Source of the DNA: Planctomycetaceae bacterium
Lineage (GTDB): Bacteria; Planctomycetota; Planctomycetia; Pirellulales; Lacipirellulaceae
Reading direction: 5' to 3'
DNA: 26,392 nucleotides
NCBI GenBank assembly: GCA_002713555.1
Contig: PATG01000080.1
Span: 18,196 to 44,587 of the forward strand
Both the position numbers and the translations under genes were made by a program. Position 1 is the stretch's first letter, and each line of letters opens with the position of its first letter. Shown one piece after another: positions 7,659 to 15,146 of this stretch. The notes under the pieces are model-generated. The model made no database searches. It was not told the DNA's origin and worked only from the letters and a program-made list of their open reading frames with translations.

Positions 7659-8390
7659 ATGGCCGTTGAAGAAGAACCAGAACCAGGAATACCCGAGTGG
7701 GTTGTCACATTCGGCGACATGATGTCGCTGCTGCTGACATTTTTTATCATGCTCGTATCGATGAGTGAGATGAAACAAGAAGAAAAGTTTCAAGCAGTGG
7801 CAGAAGCAATACGTGAACAATTGGGACATAGCCTATCACAAGACTCACTCATTCCCGGAGATTTCCGACCGAGAAATTCTTCACAGGAATGGAATGCGAG
7901 TACCGGGCGATCGAAAAAAATGGACCTTAAAAAAGGTGGGCAAGTAAATAAATCGGTTGTGGGAGAAAACGAAAAAGTACAAATTGTACGACCTGGCAAA
8001 AATTCCTCCGTAGGAGGTGTTGTCTTTTTTGAAGAACATGCCACACAGCTTACAGAAAGCAATCGCCGCGATTTGCAACGCATTATAGAACAGATAGCCG
8101 GCAAACCTCAAAAAATTGAAGTCCGCGGACATGCATCGCGCAGACCTCTCGATCATAATACCGAATTTAAAGATGCATGGGAATTGTCTGCTGCACGTGC
8201 TCGTAACACAATGGATTTTTTAATCCAGCAAGGAATCGATCGTAGTTGTATACGGCTAGGAAACGCAGGAGCTGAAGAACCGCTTTACAATGGAGTTGAA
8301 GCTGAGCTTTTAAAACAAAATTCTCGCGTTCAGATTTTGATGTGGGACGAAAGGGTTCATGACTTGGATGGCTCAAATCCCACGATCTAA
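7659..8390 (+). CDS. motB: Flagellar motor stator protein MotB
   Basis: A 243-residue protein. The single TM segment and ion-binding Asp are in EWVVTFGDMMSLLLTFFIML (13-32), with Asp20 as the expected ion-carrying residue. A periplasmic plug/linker follows. The C-terminal OmpA-like peptidoglycan-binding domain spans about 118-228, with VVFFEEHATQLTESNRRDL, IEVRGHASRRPL, WELSAARARNTMDFL and NSRVQI. It anchors the stator to peptidoglycan. The TM region followed by SMSEM resembles PomB/MotS-type sodium-driven proteins, which hints at sodium drive but does not prove it. In the ligand-binding loop the common GHTD is replaced by GHAS. It follows motA closely and precedes fliL by 25 bases. Confidence 0.93.
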   Translation: MAVEEEPEPGIPEWVVTFGDMMSLLLTFFIMLVSMSEMKQEEKFQAVAEAIREQLGHSLSQDSLIPGDFRPRNSSQEWNASTGRSKKMDLKKGGQVNKSVVGENEKVQIVRPGKNSSVGGVVFFEEHATQLTESNRRDLQRIIEQIAGKPQKIEVRGHASRRPLDHNTEFKDAWELSAARARNTMDFLIQQGIDRSCIRLGNAGAEEPLYNGVEAELLKQNSRVQILMWDERVHDLDGSNPTI

Positions 8391-8415
8391 ATAACTTCAA
8401 GCTTAGGGGCCAAAA

Positions 8416-8991
8416 ATGGCAGCAGATACCGACCAACAAACGACTGAAGATTCTCCAGACAAAAAACCGGGCATGATGACTTTGGTTAAGGCACTAGCTT
8501 TTGTCTCAGTGATTGTCTTGCTTGAAGTTGCTGCTGCTTCGATGATTATTCCCACGGCAGAAGAAACGACCGAAATCGCAGAAACTCTAGCCGAAGCCGA
8601 TACAACTCAAGATCCAGAAGCTGCTGGTGAAACGGCCGAGGAGAGTGAAGATGAATCGATCCTATTAAGTGAAATGACTGAGGTTGAACTCGGCATGTTT
8701 CATGTGCTGACCTACAATCCAGAGACAGGCAGCCGACTCAATGTCGATCTCGAATTGTTTGGCACCGTGCTAGCAGATGAAGAATCCGAATTTTATCCAC
8801 TTTTTGAGGCAAACCAACGCCGTATTCGAGAACAGATTCTGATCACCATTCGCAGTGCAGAGGTTACAGATCTGAGCGATGCTGGGTTGGGCTTGATCAA
8901 AAGGAAGATATTAGAGAAAACCAATCGCGCCCTCGGAAAACCTTTGTTGCATGAGGCCATATTTAGCAAGTTTTCGTTTGAAGAGCGTTAA
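8416..8991 (+). CDS. fliL: Flagellar basal-body-associated protein FliL
   Basis: A 191-residue protein. There is a short cytoplasmic N-terminus, one TM segment at about 22-42 (LVKALAFVSVIVLLEVAAAS), an acidic Ala/Glu/Thr-rich linker at about 48-80, and a periplasmic stomatin-like FliL domain at about 85-190. Conserved landmarks are the strand SRLNVDLELFGTV, the helix NQRRIREQILITIRSAEVTDL, GLIKRKILEKTNRAL and a closing FSKFSFE. FliL rings surround the stator and raise torque or stability. Its place directly after motAB fits that role. In many bacteria fliM follows; here fliN does, 48 bases downstream. Confidence 0.9.
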   Translation: MAADTDQQTTEDSPDKKPGMMTLVKALAFVSVIVLLEVAAASMIIPTAEETTEIAETLAEADTTQDPEAAGETAEESEDESILLSEMTEVELGMFHVLTYNPETGSRLNVDLELFGTVLADEESEFYPLFEANQRRIREQILITIRSAEVTDLSDAGLGLIKRKILEKTNRALGKPLLHEAIFSKFSFEER

Positions 8992-9025
8992 AAATACCCC
9001 CCAAGGCATAACTTAAACGACAGTC

Positions 9026-9033
9026 AGGAAGGG
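9026..9033 (+). promoter_or_regulatory. Ribosome binding site for fliN
   Basis: AGGAAGGG ends 6 bases before the ATG at 9040. It is strong compared with most starts in the window and fixes the start of the long N-terminal region of FliN. Confidence 0.6.
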
Positions 9034-9039
9034 ATTCCT

Positions 9040-9696
9040 ATGGCAGACGACAAAGAACAAGTCGGCCAAGACGACATCGAAAAATTATTACAACAGGCTC
9101 AAGATAACGACCGCTCTCCTGACGGCGACTCAAGCGTCAGTAGTTCTTCTAGTGGCGACTCAAGCGTCGGCAGCTCTTCTAGTGGCGACGCAAGCGTCGG
9201 CCAGGCAGAGATAGAATCTTTGCTCAGCAGTGAATCCGGTGACCCGAGTCCTTCAGCGGGCCAACCCGTTAGTGCTAGTTCTGCCGGGGATTCTTCGGCA
9301 ACTCAAGATGACATTGAACTTCTCATGAACAAGGCTGAGGAGGCTTTGGCCTCCATCGACCAGGGAGGTGGTCCATCGGCCGATGTTCTTCCGTCCGGCA
9401 TCCGGTCCTTCGATTTTCAGCATTTTGGAGGCACTCCTGCCAATACGGATGTGGCAACGCTTGAATTGGTGCGTGATGTTCAACTCGACATGACAATCGA
9501 GCTGGGCCGGACTCATATGCAACTTGAAGACATACTGAAGCTCAAGCAAGGGGCTGTGGTGCCTCTCGACAAACTGGCTGGAGATCCGGCTGACATTTAT
9601 GTCAATGGTCGCCTGATAGCACGAGGAGAGGTCCTTGTGCTGAATGATAATTTCTGCGTTCGGGTTGCTGAACTAATTGCGGGTGACAGCGTTTGA
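9040..9696 (+). CDS. fliN: Flagellar motor switch protein FliN with extended N-terminus
   Basis: A 218-residue protein. The C-terminal SpoA/FliN domain spans about 140-213: LELVRDVQLDMTIELGRTHM, LEDILKLKQGAVVPLDKLAG, DIYVNGRLIARGEVLVLNDN, FCVRVAEL. This domain builds the lower C-ring that sets rotation direction. The first 135 residues are unusual: a Ser/Gly/Asp-rich linker holding three peptides of the pattern (V/A)(G/T)Q(D/A)(D/E)IE.L(L/M), at residues 8-17, 53-62 and 87-96. These resemble the FliM N-terminal peptide (consensus LSQ.EIDALL) that binds CheY-P. Part of the linker is a 30-base DNA tandem repeat. No fliM gene is present in the window. Confidence 0.92.
   Translation: MADDKEQVGQDDIEKLLQQAQDNDRSPDGDSSVSSSSSGDSSVGSSSSGDASVGQAEIESLLSSESGDPSPSAGQPVSASSAGDSSATQDDIELLMNKAEEALASIDQGGGPSADVLPSGIRSFDFQHFGGTPANTDVATLELVRDVQLDMTIELGRTHMQLEDILKLKQGAVVPLDKLAGDPADIYVNGRLIARGEVLVLNDNFCVRVAELIAGDSV
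9061..9102 (+). other. FliM-N-like peptide 1 in FliN
   Basis: Encodes VGQDDIEKLLQQAQ (FliN residues 8-21). The Q-D/E-x-I-x-x-L-L spacing equals that of the CheY-P-binding FliM N-terminus. Confidence 0.5.
9124..9198 (+). repeat. 30-base tandem repeat in the fliN linker
   Basis: Two full units (9124-9153 and 9154-9183) and a half unit (9184-9198). Unit 1 begins GGCGACTCAAGCGTC and ends TCTTCTAGT; unit 2 differs at three bases. Each unit encodes about ten residues of the form GDSSVSSSSS. The unit length keeps the frame, so copy changes alter linker length without breaking the gene. Confidence 0.85.
9196..9231 (+). other. FliM-N-like peptide 2 in FliN
   Basis: Encodes VGQAEIESLLSS (FliN residues 53-64), the copy closest to the FliM consensus Q.EIDALL. 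It directly follows the tandem repeat. Confidence 0.5.
9298..9345 (+). other. FliM-N-like peptide 3 in FliN
   Basis: Encodes ATQDDIELLMNKAEEA (FliN residues 87-102). It is the most diverged copy, with LM in place of LL shifted by one residue. Confidence 0.45.
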
Positions 9697-9805
9697 CCCA
9701 AGTGCTCACTAGAGGTCAACCTATCTGCTAGCACTGTCAATGGGCTATGAGACGCACTAATTGCTCTGGCTGAAATACGGCCAAAATTCTATAAGCCGCT
9801 CTGTC

Positions 9806-9836
9806 AAAAAAGGTCCTCTTTTGCAAATTGGACCTT
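9806..9836 (-). terminator. Perfect hairpin between fliN and fliO, terminator-like only on the minus strand
   Basis: Arms AAGGTCC (9810-9816) and GGACCTT (9830-9836) pair perfectly around a 13-base loop. On the + strand an A-run (9806-9811) precedes the stem and no T-run follows. On the - strand the stem is followed by six T. It may therefore stop antisense transcripts, or act on the + transcript as a processing or translation-control stem. A possible TTG start at 9828 lies inside this structure, which argues for the later fliO start. Confidence 0.35.
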
Positions 9837-9866
9837 GTGAATCCAATACCCCCTTGCGGCCATGCT

Positions 9867-10598
9867 ATGCCTTTATTGAATTACAATTTAAGATCACTGC
9901 GCACTGCGTTGTTGGGGGCATTCGTTGTAATGGGATACTTCGGTTGGGTCCAATCGGGACGTGCCGAAAAATTACTCGAATGGTCAATCGATACGGAACC
10001 TCCACAGCTCATCACCACAGACACCTCAGTCATTCCGGCCAAACTTGACCTGGCATCTTCTTCTACACAACCACCCTCTCCTCGATCCCATAATCCTCGT
10101 CGACTGGCCCCACAATCTTCTGCTTCTCGGAGTAGCCATCCTCAAGGGCTAAATCTATCGCCGAGAAAATCATCCTCTTTATCTCTTCCACAAATTGATT
10201 CTCTGGCAACTGCTGGCACCGGACTGGCAATTGTCATAGGACTCATGCTGATTTGCATGTGGCTCCTGCGAAAAGGCGGTCCAAAACCTACATCACCTCT
10301 TCCTGGTGAAGCCGTGTCCGTTTTGGGACGTGTTTCCTTAACAAATCAGAACATTGCTCAGCTCCTGCAAATTGGCAACAAATTAGTACTTGTCGGAGTC
10401 AATAACGAGGTCATGACTCCGTTGACCGAAATCACCGAACCACAAGAAGTTGAGCGCCTACTCAGTCTTTGTCATCGCAACAAAAAACAAAGTACGACAG
10501 CTGAGTTCCAACAAGTGCTCCAGCAACTTTCGCAAGAGCCTGCTCAAGGATTCTTAGGAAGTGAAGCCAGCACCGCCTACGCCCAAGCAAGTCGATGA
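9867..10598 (+). CDS. fliO: Flagellar biosynthetic protein FliO
   Basis: A 243-residue protein if it starts at ATG 9867; the frame is open from a TTG at 9828. The later start is preferred because it places a signal peptide at the N-terminus ([20 protein letters not shown], cleavage probably after SGRA near residue 33). Then come a Pro/Ser-rich periplasmic stretch, one TM at about 116-135 ([20 protein letters not shown]) and the cytoplasmic FliO domain at about 147-205 ([39 protein letters not shown]). FliO is an assembly factor for the FliP ring of the export gate. Its stop overlaps the fliP start by 4 bases (ATGA), and fliPQR follow in the usual order. Confidence 0.85.
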   Translation: MPLLNYNLRSLRTALLGAFVVMGYFGWVQSGRAEKLLEWSIDTEPPQLITTDTSVIPAKLDLASSSTQPPSPRSHNPRRLAPQSSASRSSHPQGLNLSPRKSSSLSLPQIDSLATAGTGLAIVIGLMLICMWLLRKGGPKPTSPLPGEAVSVLGRVSLTNQNIAQLLQIGNKLVLVGVNNEVMTPLTEITEPQEVERLLSLCHRNKKQSTTAEFQQVLQQLSQEPAQGFLGSEASTAYAQASR

Positions 10599-11440
10599 AC
10601 TCAAAAAGCCTCCTTTGCAGGTTCACATGCATAGCCACAATGCTCTTGGCATTTGTGCCAGCTATAGCGGCTGCGCAAACGGTGTCTTCTCCTTCGTCAC
10701 TACTGCCAAGTAGCTTGGGGGGCCCTCAACAGTGGACCAGTCCCGAAGGATTGAGTTCTACCATCCAGGTAATGCTGATGCTGACCGTGGTCAGTCTGGC
10801 ACCAGCCATCCTACTCATGACGACCAGTTTTGTACGCATTCTGGTTGTGATGGGGCTGCTCCGACAAGCCTTAGGCACCCAACAACTCCCACCGAGTCAA
10901 GTCATAACGTCCATATCCTTATTTATGACGATTCTGCTAATGACCCCAGTCTGGACACAAGTCTACGATGAAGGCATAAAACCCTATACCGAAAAACAAA
11001 TCGGTATCGAAGAAGCCTGGCAGAACGGCACGCTGCCTATGCGTAAATTCATGGCTGCACAAATCGACCGCACCGAAAACCAAGATGACGTTTACCTTTT
11101 TCTGAAATACATGCCAGAAGAAATCGACCCCGAAACGGGGGAACTCCCCGACTACGTCTATTACGGAGCGACATCCGCCGAAAAAGATGTGCCCCTCCAG
11201 GCACTACTCCCTGCTTATATGCTTAGCGAACTCAAGACTGCTTTTTTGATTGGCTTTCAGATTTATTTACCGTTTGTGATTCTCGATATCGTAGTCGCCA
11301 GTGTCACCATTTCGATGGGCATGCTGATGTTGCCACCGGTACTGATTTCCCTGCCATTCAAGCTGCTACTCTTCGTACTACTTGACGGTTGGAAGTTAGT
11401 GGTCGAGATGCTACTCAATAGTTTTCAAGTACTCCTGTAA
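10595..11440 (+). CDS. fliP: Flagellar export gate protein FliP
   Basis: A 281-residue protein with a signal peptide (residues 1 to about 27, ending AIAAAQ) and four membrane helices. It carries the family signatures [20 protein letters not shown] (70-89), [14 protein letters not shown] and [20 protein letters not shown] (204-223), with a C-terminal [20 protein letters not shown]. FliP makes the pentameric core of the FliPQR export channel. It is about 36 residues longer than the E. coli protein; the excess includes an acidic insertion around residues 173-197 ([17 protein letters not shown]) in the periplasmic loop just before the [11 protein letters not shown] signature. The start overlaps the fliO stop. 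Confidence 0.96.
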   Translation: MNSKSLLCRFTCIATMLLAFVPAIAAAQTVSSPSSLLPSSLGGPQQWTSPEGLSSTIQVMLMLTVVSLAPAILLMTTSFVRILVVMGLLRQALGTQQLPPSQVITSISLFMTILLMTPVWTQVYDEGIKPYTEKQIGIEEAWQNGTLPMRKFMAAQIDRTENQDDVYLFLKYMPEEIDPETGELPDYVYYGATSAEKDVPLQALLPAYMLSELKTAFLIGFQIYLPFVILDIVVASVTISMGMLMLPPVLISLPFKLLLFVLLDGWKLVVEMLLNSFQVLL

Positions 11441-11534
11441 AAGGTGTAGAAGGCATTCTCCAGTTCGAGGTTGAACAGAAGAATTTCCAAATCCCTTTTT
11501 CAATCAACTAAACTCAACCTCAGATTTCCTATCC

Positions 11535-11801
11535 ATGGATCCACAAGACGCCGTTGATATTGGACGGGAGGCCCTGCTCATTGCCACACTCGTGGCTGCG
11601 CCCATTTTACTTTCAGGCATGATCGTAGGATTACTCGTCGGCTTGATTCAAGCACTCACACAAATTCAAGAACAAACAGTAGCGTTTGTCCCCAAATTAG
11701 TAGCCATGGTGCTAGCTCTTGCTTTTGCCCTACCGTGGATCCTGACACGTCTTCTGGATTATGCAGAAGGATTGATTACAAATATCCCAAATACTCTTTA
11801 A
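11535..11801 (+). CDS. fliQ: Flagellar export gate protein FliQ
   Basis: An 88-residue protein with two hydrophobic hairpin helices: about 14-38 (LLIATLVAAPILLSGMIVGL) and about 52-72 (FVPKLVAMVLALAFALPWIL). Between them lies the conserved LIQALTQIQEQTVAFVPK signature. Length and pattern are typical of FliQ, four copies of which pack around FliP in the gate. It begins 94 bases after fliP, a gap without a clear hairpin or ORF, and is followed by fliR after 36 bases. Confidence 0.95.
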   Translation: MDPQDAVDIGREALLIATLVAAPILLSGMIVGLLVGLIQALTQIQEQTVAFVPKLVAMVLALAFALPWILTRLLDYAEGLITNIPNTL

Positions 11802-11837
11802 GAACGCCTCAAGGATTGTTTCACGCCGAGTTTACTT

Positions 11838-12632
11838 ATGACGCTATTAGAAACTCTGCTGATCAACCAATTCGCGACCTTCACACTTGTTCTTGCTCGC
11901 GTGGGTGCTCTGGTGATGTCTGCACCTATTTTTAGCTCTGCAGCAATTCCGCTCCAGGCAAGAGCTTTCTTGGTCGTCAGTATTTCCTTGCTTATCTCAC
12001 CGTTAGTGGCTATCCATCCACCAGCAGATATGACTCATCTGATTATCTATGGCAAGTATCTTGCCAGCGAAGCTCTTGTTGGTCTGTTATTGGGTTTCGG
12101 AATAACGCTCTTTCTAAGTGGAATTCAGGTCACTGGCCAAATTGTCAGTCAACTGGGAGGTACTGCAGTTGCTGAAGTATTCGACCCAACCGCCAACTCA
12201 AATGTGTCCATCTATTCCCAGTTGTTTTACTTTTTGACACTAACCATGTTTGTGCTCCTCGATGGCCACCGACTTGTCATGGACGCACTCCTGGACACTT
12301 ATCACACCATCCCACCCGGACGTGCTTCACTTGGTAGCACCTATGTCGAAGCATTGACGACCCTGTTATCTCAAAGTTTTATGTTGGGGCTCCGGGCTGC
12401 GGCACCTGCAATGACCGCTCTCTTGCTAGCCACTCTCGTTTTGGGTCTCGTAGGCCGCACAATGCCACAAATCAATATTCTTGCTGTGGGCTTTGGCCTG
12501 AACGCATTGCTCACATTAGGATGCCTATTCACGTCATTGGGGGCTGTCGCATGGGCCTTTCCGCAACAGACAACGGCTGCTCTTGAACTAATCAAAGAGA
12601 CACTTCGTCAGTCTGTATCCCCGCTCCTCTAA
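11838..12632 (+). CDS. fliR: Flagellar export gate protein FliR
   Basis: A 264-residue polytopic membrane protein starting MTLLETLLINQFATFTLVLA. It shows the family pattern LVLARVGALVMSAPIFSSAA near residues 18-37, ARAFLVVSISLLISPLV, EALVGLLLGFGITLFLSGIQ and TGQIVSQLGGTAVAEVFDPT. The C-terminal part carries VLGLVGRTMPQINILAVGFG. About six membrane helices are expected. FliR is the single-copy subunit that closes the FliP5Q4R1 export gate and interacts with FlhB, whose gene starts 12 bases downstream. Length matches the family (about 255-265). Confidence 0.95.
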   Translation: MTLLETLLINQFATFTLVLARVGALVMSAPIFSSAAIPLQARAFLVVSISLLISPLVAIHPPADMTHLIIYGKYLASEALVGLLLGFGITLFLSGIQVTGQIVSQLGGTAVAEVFDPTANSNVSIYSQLFYFLTLTMFVLLDGHRLVMDALLDTYHTIPPGRASLGSTYVEALTTLLSQSFMLGLRAAAPAMTALLLATLVLGLVGRTMPQINILAVGFGLNALLTLGCLFTSLGAVAWAFPQQTTAALELIKETLRQSVSPLL

Positions 12633-12644
12633 CCTGACCCCCAC

Positions 12645-13730
12645 ATGGCCGATCCGTCGGGCGAAAAATCTCAAGAGGCAACCCAGCATCGTCGCGAACA
12701 GGCGCGCGAACAGGGACAAGTTGCCTACAGCCAGGATCTTGGCTCCGCTGCTCTACTGGTCGTTGGGATACTGTTGTTGCAATATTGGGGGGCAAAAATA
12801 CTTGCTACGGCTGGGGACTATATGCGCGACCAACTCCACTCAGCCGGTCCGCTTGTCGTCGATAACTCGGATATTATCTCGCATTCACAAAAGCTGATCT
12901 ATACCTTTGGAAAAGCCGTGCTCCCTGTGATAGGCTTGTTGGCACTGGCGGGGATTGCCAGCAGTGTCTTTCAGACTGGCTTCTTGTTTGTTCCCGAAAA
13001 ATTAAAACCCGATTTTAAACGCTTGAGCCCTATTAGTGGACTCAAGCGTATCCTTTCTCTTACCGGAGCTATGAAGTTGAGCTTTGGTATGTTTAAAGTC
13101 CTAGTCGTTTCAGCAGTTGCAGGCACGGTACTTTATTTGCGACACGAAGAGGTGCTGTTTTCTGGATCTCTGCCCGTCCGTGATTTCGGGCCCTTCCTGA
13201 CAGATATTACGCTTTCAACTGCCTTATGGGTGGGAATTGCATTATTCACATTAGCGTTGTTTGATTTTGCGTATCAAAAATGGAAACACGAGAAAGACTT
13301 GATGATGACAAATCAAGAAGTACGTGATGAACTAAAAAACATGCAAGGGGATCCCCAGATAGTCGCCCGCCGCAAAGCTGTACAGCGTCAACTGGCTCTC
13401 AATCGAATGAGCGACAAGGTGCCCAAGGCAGATGTCATTGTTACCAATCCCACTGAATTAGCCGTTGCAATTCAGTACGATCCAGAAACGATGGTTGCCC
13501 CAGTTGTATTGACCAAAGGTGCAGGTGTCTTGGCTCAGCGTATCAGGCGATTGGCGCTGGAGCATAATATCCCGGTCGTTGAACGGAAACCATTGGCCCG
13601 ATTGCTTTACAAAGAAGTTGAGCCAGGGCAACCCATACCCGACGACAGCTATGCGACAGTTGCCGAAGTCCTTGCGTACGTTTATCAACTTAAGGGTAAG
13701 AAAATGACCATGCCCCCGAGAGCAGCATAG
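12645..13730 (+). CDS. flhB: Flagellar export switch protein FlhB (NPTE variant)
   Basis: A 361-residue protein. The N-terminal cytoplasmic segment ATQHRREQAREQGQVAYSQD matches the family's P..R...AR..G.v..S.. pattern. Four TM segments lie at about 34-54, 92-115, 145-165 and 190-209. The linker helix and cytoplasmic domain follow, with NRMSDKVPKADVIVTNPTEL. The autocleavage motif, normally NPTH, reads NPTE at residues 268-271. The rest of the switch domain is normal (LAQRIRRLALEHNIPVVERK, PLARLLYKEVEPGQPIP). FlhB cuts itself after the Asn and with FliK switches export from hook to filament substrates. Asn and Pro, the residues at the scissile bond, are kept. Confidence 0.95.
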   Translation: MADPSGEKSQEATQHRREQAREQGQVAYSQDLGSAALLVVGILLLQYWGAKILATAGDYMRDQLHSAGPLVVDNSDIISHSQKLIYTFGKAVLPVIGLLALAGIASSVFQTGFLFVPEKLKPDFKRLSPISGLKRILSLTGAMKLSFGMFKVLVVSAVAGTVLYLRHEEVLFSGSLPVRDFGPFLTDITLSTALWVGIALFTLALFDFAYQKWKHEKDLMMTNQEVRDELKNMQGDPQIVARRKAVQRQLALNRMSDKVPKADVIVTNPTELAVAIQYDPETMVAPVVLTKGAGVLAQRIRRLALEHNIPVVERKPLARLLYKEVEPGQPIPDDSYATVAEVLAYVYQLKGKKMTMPPRAA

Positions 13731-13759
13731 TCGAGGCACTAGCTAACAAACTACGAAAA

Positions 13760-13793
13760 CCGGCTCTATTTTAATTTAATAAAAATATAGCGG
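13760..13793. terminator. Candidate bidirectional terminator between convergent flhB and nuclease genes
   Basis: Arms 13760-13772 and 13782-13793 pair over about 11 base pairs with one bulged G and one mismatch: CCG with CGG, CT with AG, and TATTTT with AAAATA. The loop is nine bases. On the minus strand the stem is followed by TTTT, as expected for stopping the leftward operon. It overlaps the last codons of the minus-strand gene. Confidence 0.4.
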
Positions 13794-15042
13794 ATACTGG
13801 GTTGTGGTCAGAACCTGATGTGCCTACTGAGCCTGGTATTGTCCGATAAGAACCCTTGAGATAACGTCTGGACATGGCGGGAGAACTCAAGATGAAATCA
13901 ATCATTGACTTGTAGGGATCTTGATTATAGGTGATTTGAGATTTCATCGATGCCTCAGAGAGTGGCATACTCAAAGCGTTTGACCCTTTGCCAACAATGG
14001 CCTGCATCACTTCACTTTTCCAGATATCATTAAAATCCCCCATCACTAAAAATGCTGCATCAGAATTTGCAGCTAAGCTTTTATCCAATTGTCGGCGCAC
14101 GAATTTAGCTTCGGCCAAACGAATTGGCTCTGCAAACTCACGCCCACCAAAATTGCTTTTCAAATGTACAACCCATACCCCTATGGGAGAACTTCCTGGA
14201 GGCTGAAGAATCACATGGATCAGGTCGCGCGCCAAGCGCCTGGTGTGTCCCTCAAGGTCTTTAAATGACACGTGCCGATGCGATATCACTGGCCCTACAG
14301 GAACACGTGAAAGAAGACACACATCAATTCCCCGCAGATCATTACCTTCGATGTGGACAATGTACTCGTAACCCATATCTTTTAAAAAAACATCCACAAA
14401 AAGTTTTAAGTAGCCTCGCGACTCAACCTCTTGCAATGCCAGGACATCCGCATCGAGTGCCCGAATCGTAGCAGCAACCTGATCCAGTTGCTTACGAGTC
14501 TTTGCTGGAGTTGACTCATCTGCGTGATAAGGATCGTCAACATCATCAAATAGATTTAGCAAATTGTAAGTTGCCACAACAATCTGATTTTCGCCTGCTT
14601 CCCATGTTTTTTTGCTGGGAACAACCGTCTCTGGTAATTCCTTGACGATCTCGATCTGCTCTGGATCTGAAACTACGATTTGTGGACGGTCTCGAAAGGT
14701 GGTGATTTGACCTCGAATCTTAACGAGTTTCCCCTGATAGAGGTCTTTAAGATCCCCTGAAAAATTTTGATACTTGTCGCGAAACACGACACCCGCAATA
14801 TTTGCTGGTCGCTGTTCGTCAAAATTCAAAAAAGTAATTCGACCAATATTACTAACATTGATAATTTTACCGCAAATATATACCACATCACCGATCGCCT
14901 GATCTGCATCAGACCAATGGATGGTAAGGATGCCTTCATCCATTTCCATTATTGGCTCGGCATGTACCTGAAGGGCAGAATGGAACATGAGTGCCGTCCA
15001 ACACGCAATGCCCCATAACCCTATTGCAATAAACTTATTCAT
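13771..15042 (-). CDS. Secreted endonuclease/exonuclease/phosphatase-family protein with N-terminal OB fold
   Basis: A 423-residue protein. A signal peptide is at 1 to about 28 (ending VHAE). Residues about 50-133 look like a nucleic-acid-type OB fold (GDVVYICGKIINVSNIGRIT, LVKIRGQITTFRDRPQIVVS). Residues about 153-422 carry the EEP (DNase I-like) domain with all usual catalytic motifs: TYNLLNLF (Asn160), LQEVE (Glu205), RGIDVCLLSR (Asp240), HLKS (His293), MGDFND (Asp336, Asn338) and SDHNPV (Asp412, His413). The enzyme is therefore probably an active metal-dependent phosphodiesterase outside the cytoplasm. Extracellular DNA or another phosphodiester is the likely substrate, but specificity cannot be read from the sequence. 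It is the last gene of a leftward unit, 139 bases after the sulfotransferase. Confidence 0.85.
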   Translation of the reverse strand: MNKFIAIGLWGIACWTALMFHSALQVHAEPIMEMDEGILTIHWSDADQAIGDVVYICGKIINVSNIGRITFLNFDEQRPANIAGVVFRDKYQNFSGDLKDLYQGKLVKIRGQITTFRDRPQIVVSDPEQIEIVKELPETVVPSKKTWEAGENQIVVATYNLLNLFDDVDDPYHADESTPAKTRKQLDQVAATIRALDADVLALQEVESRGYLKLFVDVFLKDMGYEYIVHIEGNDLRGIDVCLLSRVPVGPVISHRHVSFKDLEGHTRRLARDLIHVILQPPGSSPIGVWVVHLKSNFGGREFAEPIRLAEAKFVRRQLDKSLAANSDAAFLVMGDFNDIWKSEVMQAIVGKGSNALSMPLSEASMKSQITYNQDPYKSMIDFILSSPAMSRRYLKGSYRTIPGSVGTSGSDHNPVSAIFLLN

Positions 15043-15125
15043 TTGCGAATCAATCCATCCGGATTTCTATCGACTGGTGAACATCGATAAAAATGTCATC
15101 AAAATTATTCCTGAAAACCAATCCC

Positions 15126-15140
15126 GGAATTGCCAATTCC
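15126..15140. promoter_or_regulatory. Perfect 15-base palindrome upstream of the nuclease gene
   Basis: GGAATTG and CAATTCC flank a single central C. It lies 84-98 bases before the start of the minus-strand nuclease gene, in the gap after the sulfotransferase. It could be an operator for a dimeric regulator; no second copy was noticed in the window. Confidence 0.35.
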
Positions 15141-15146
15141 TCTGCC

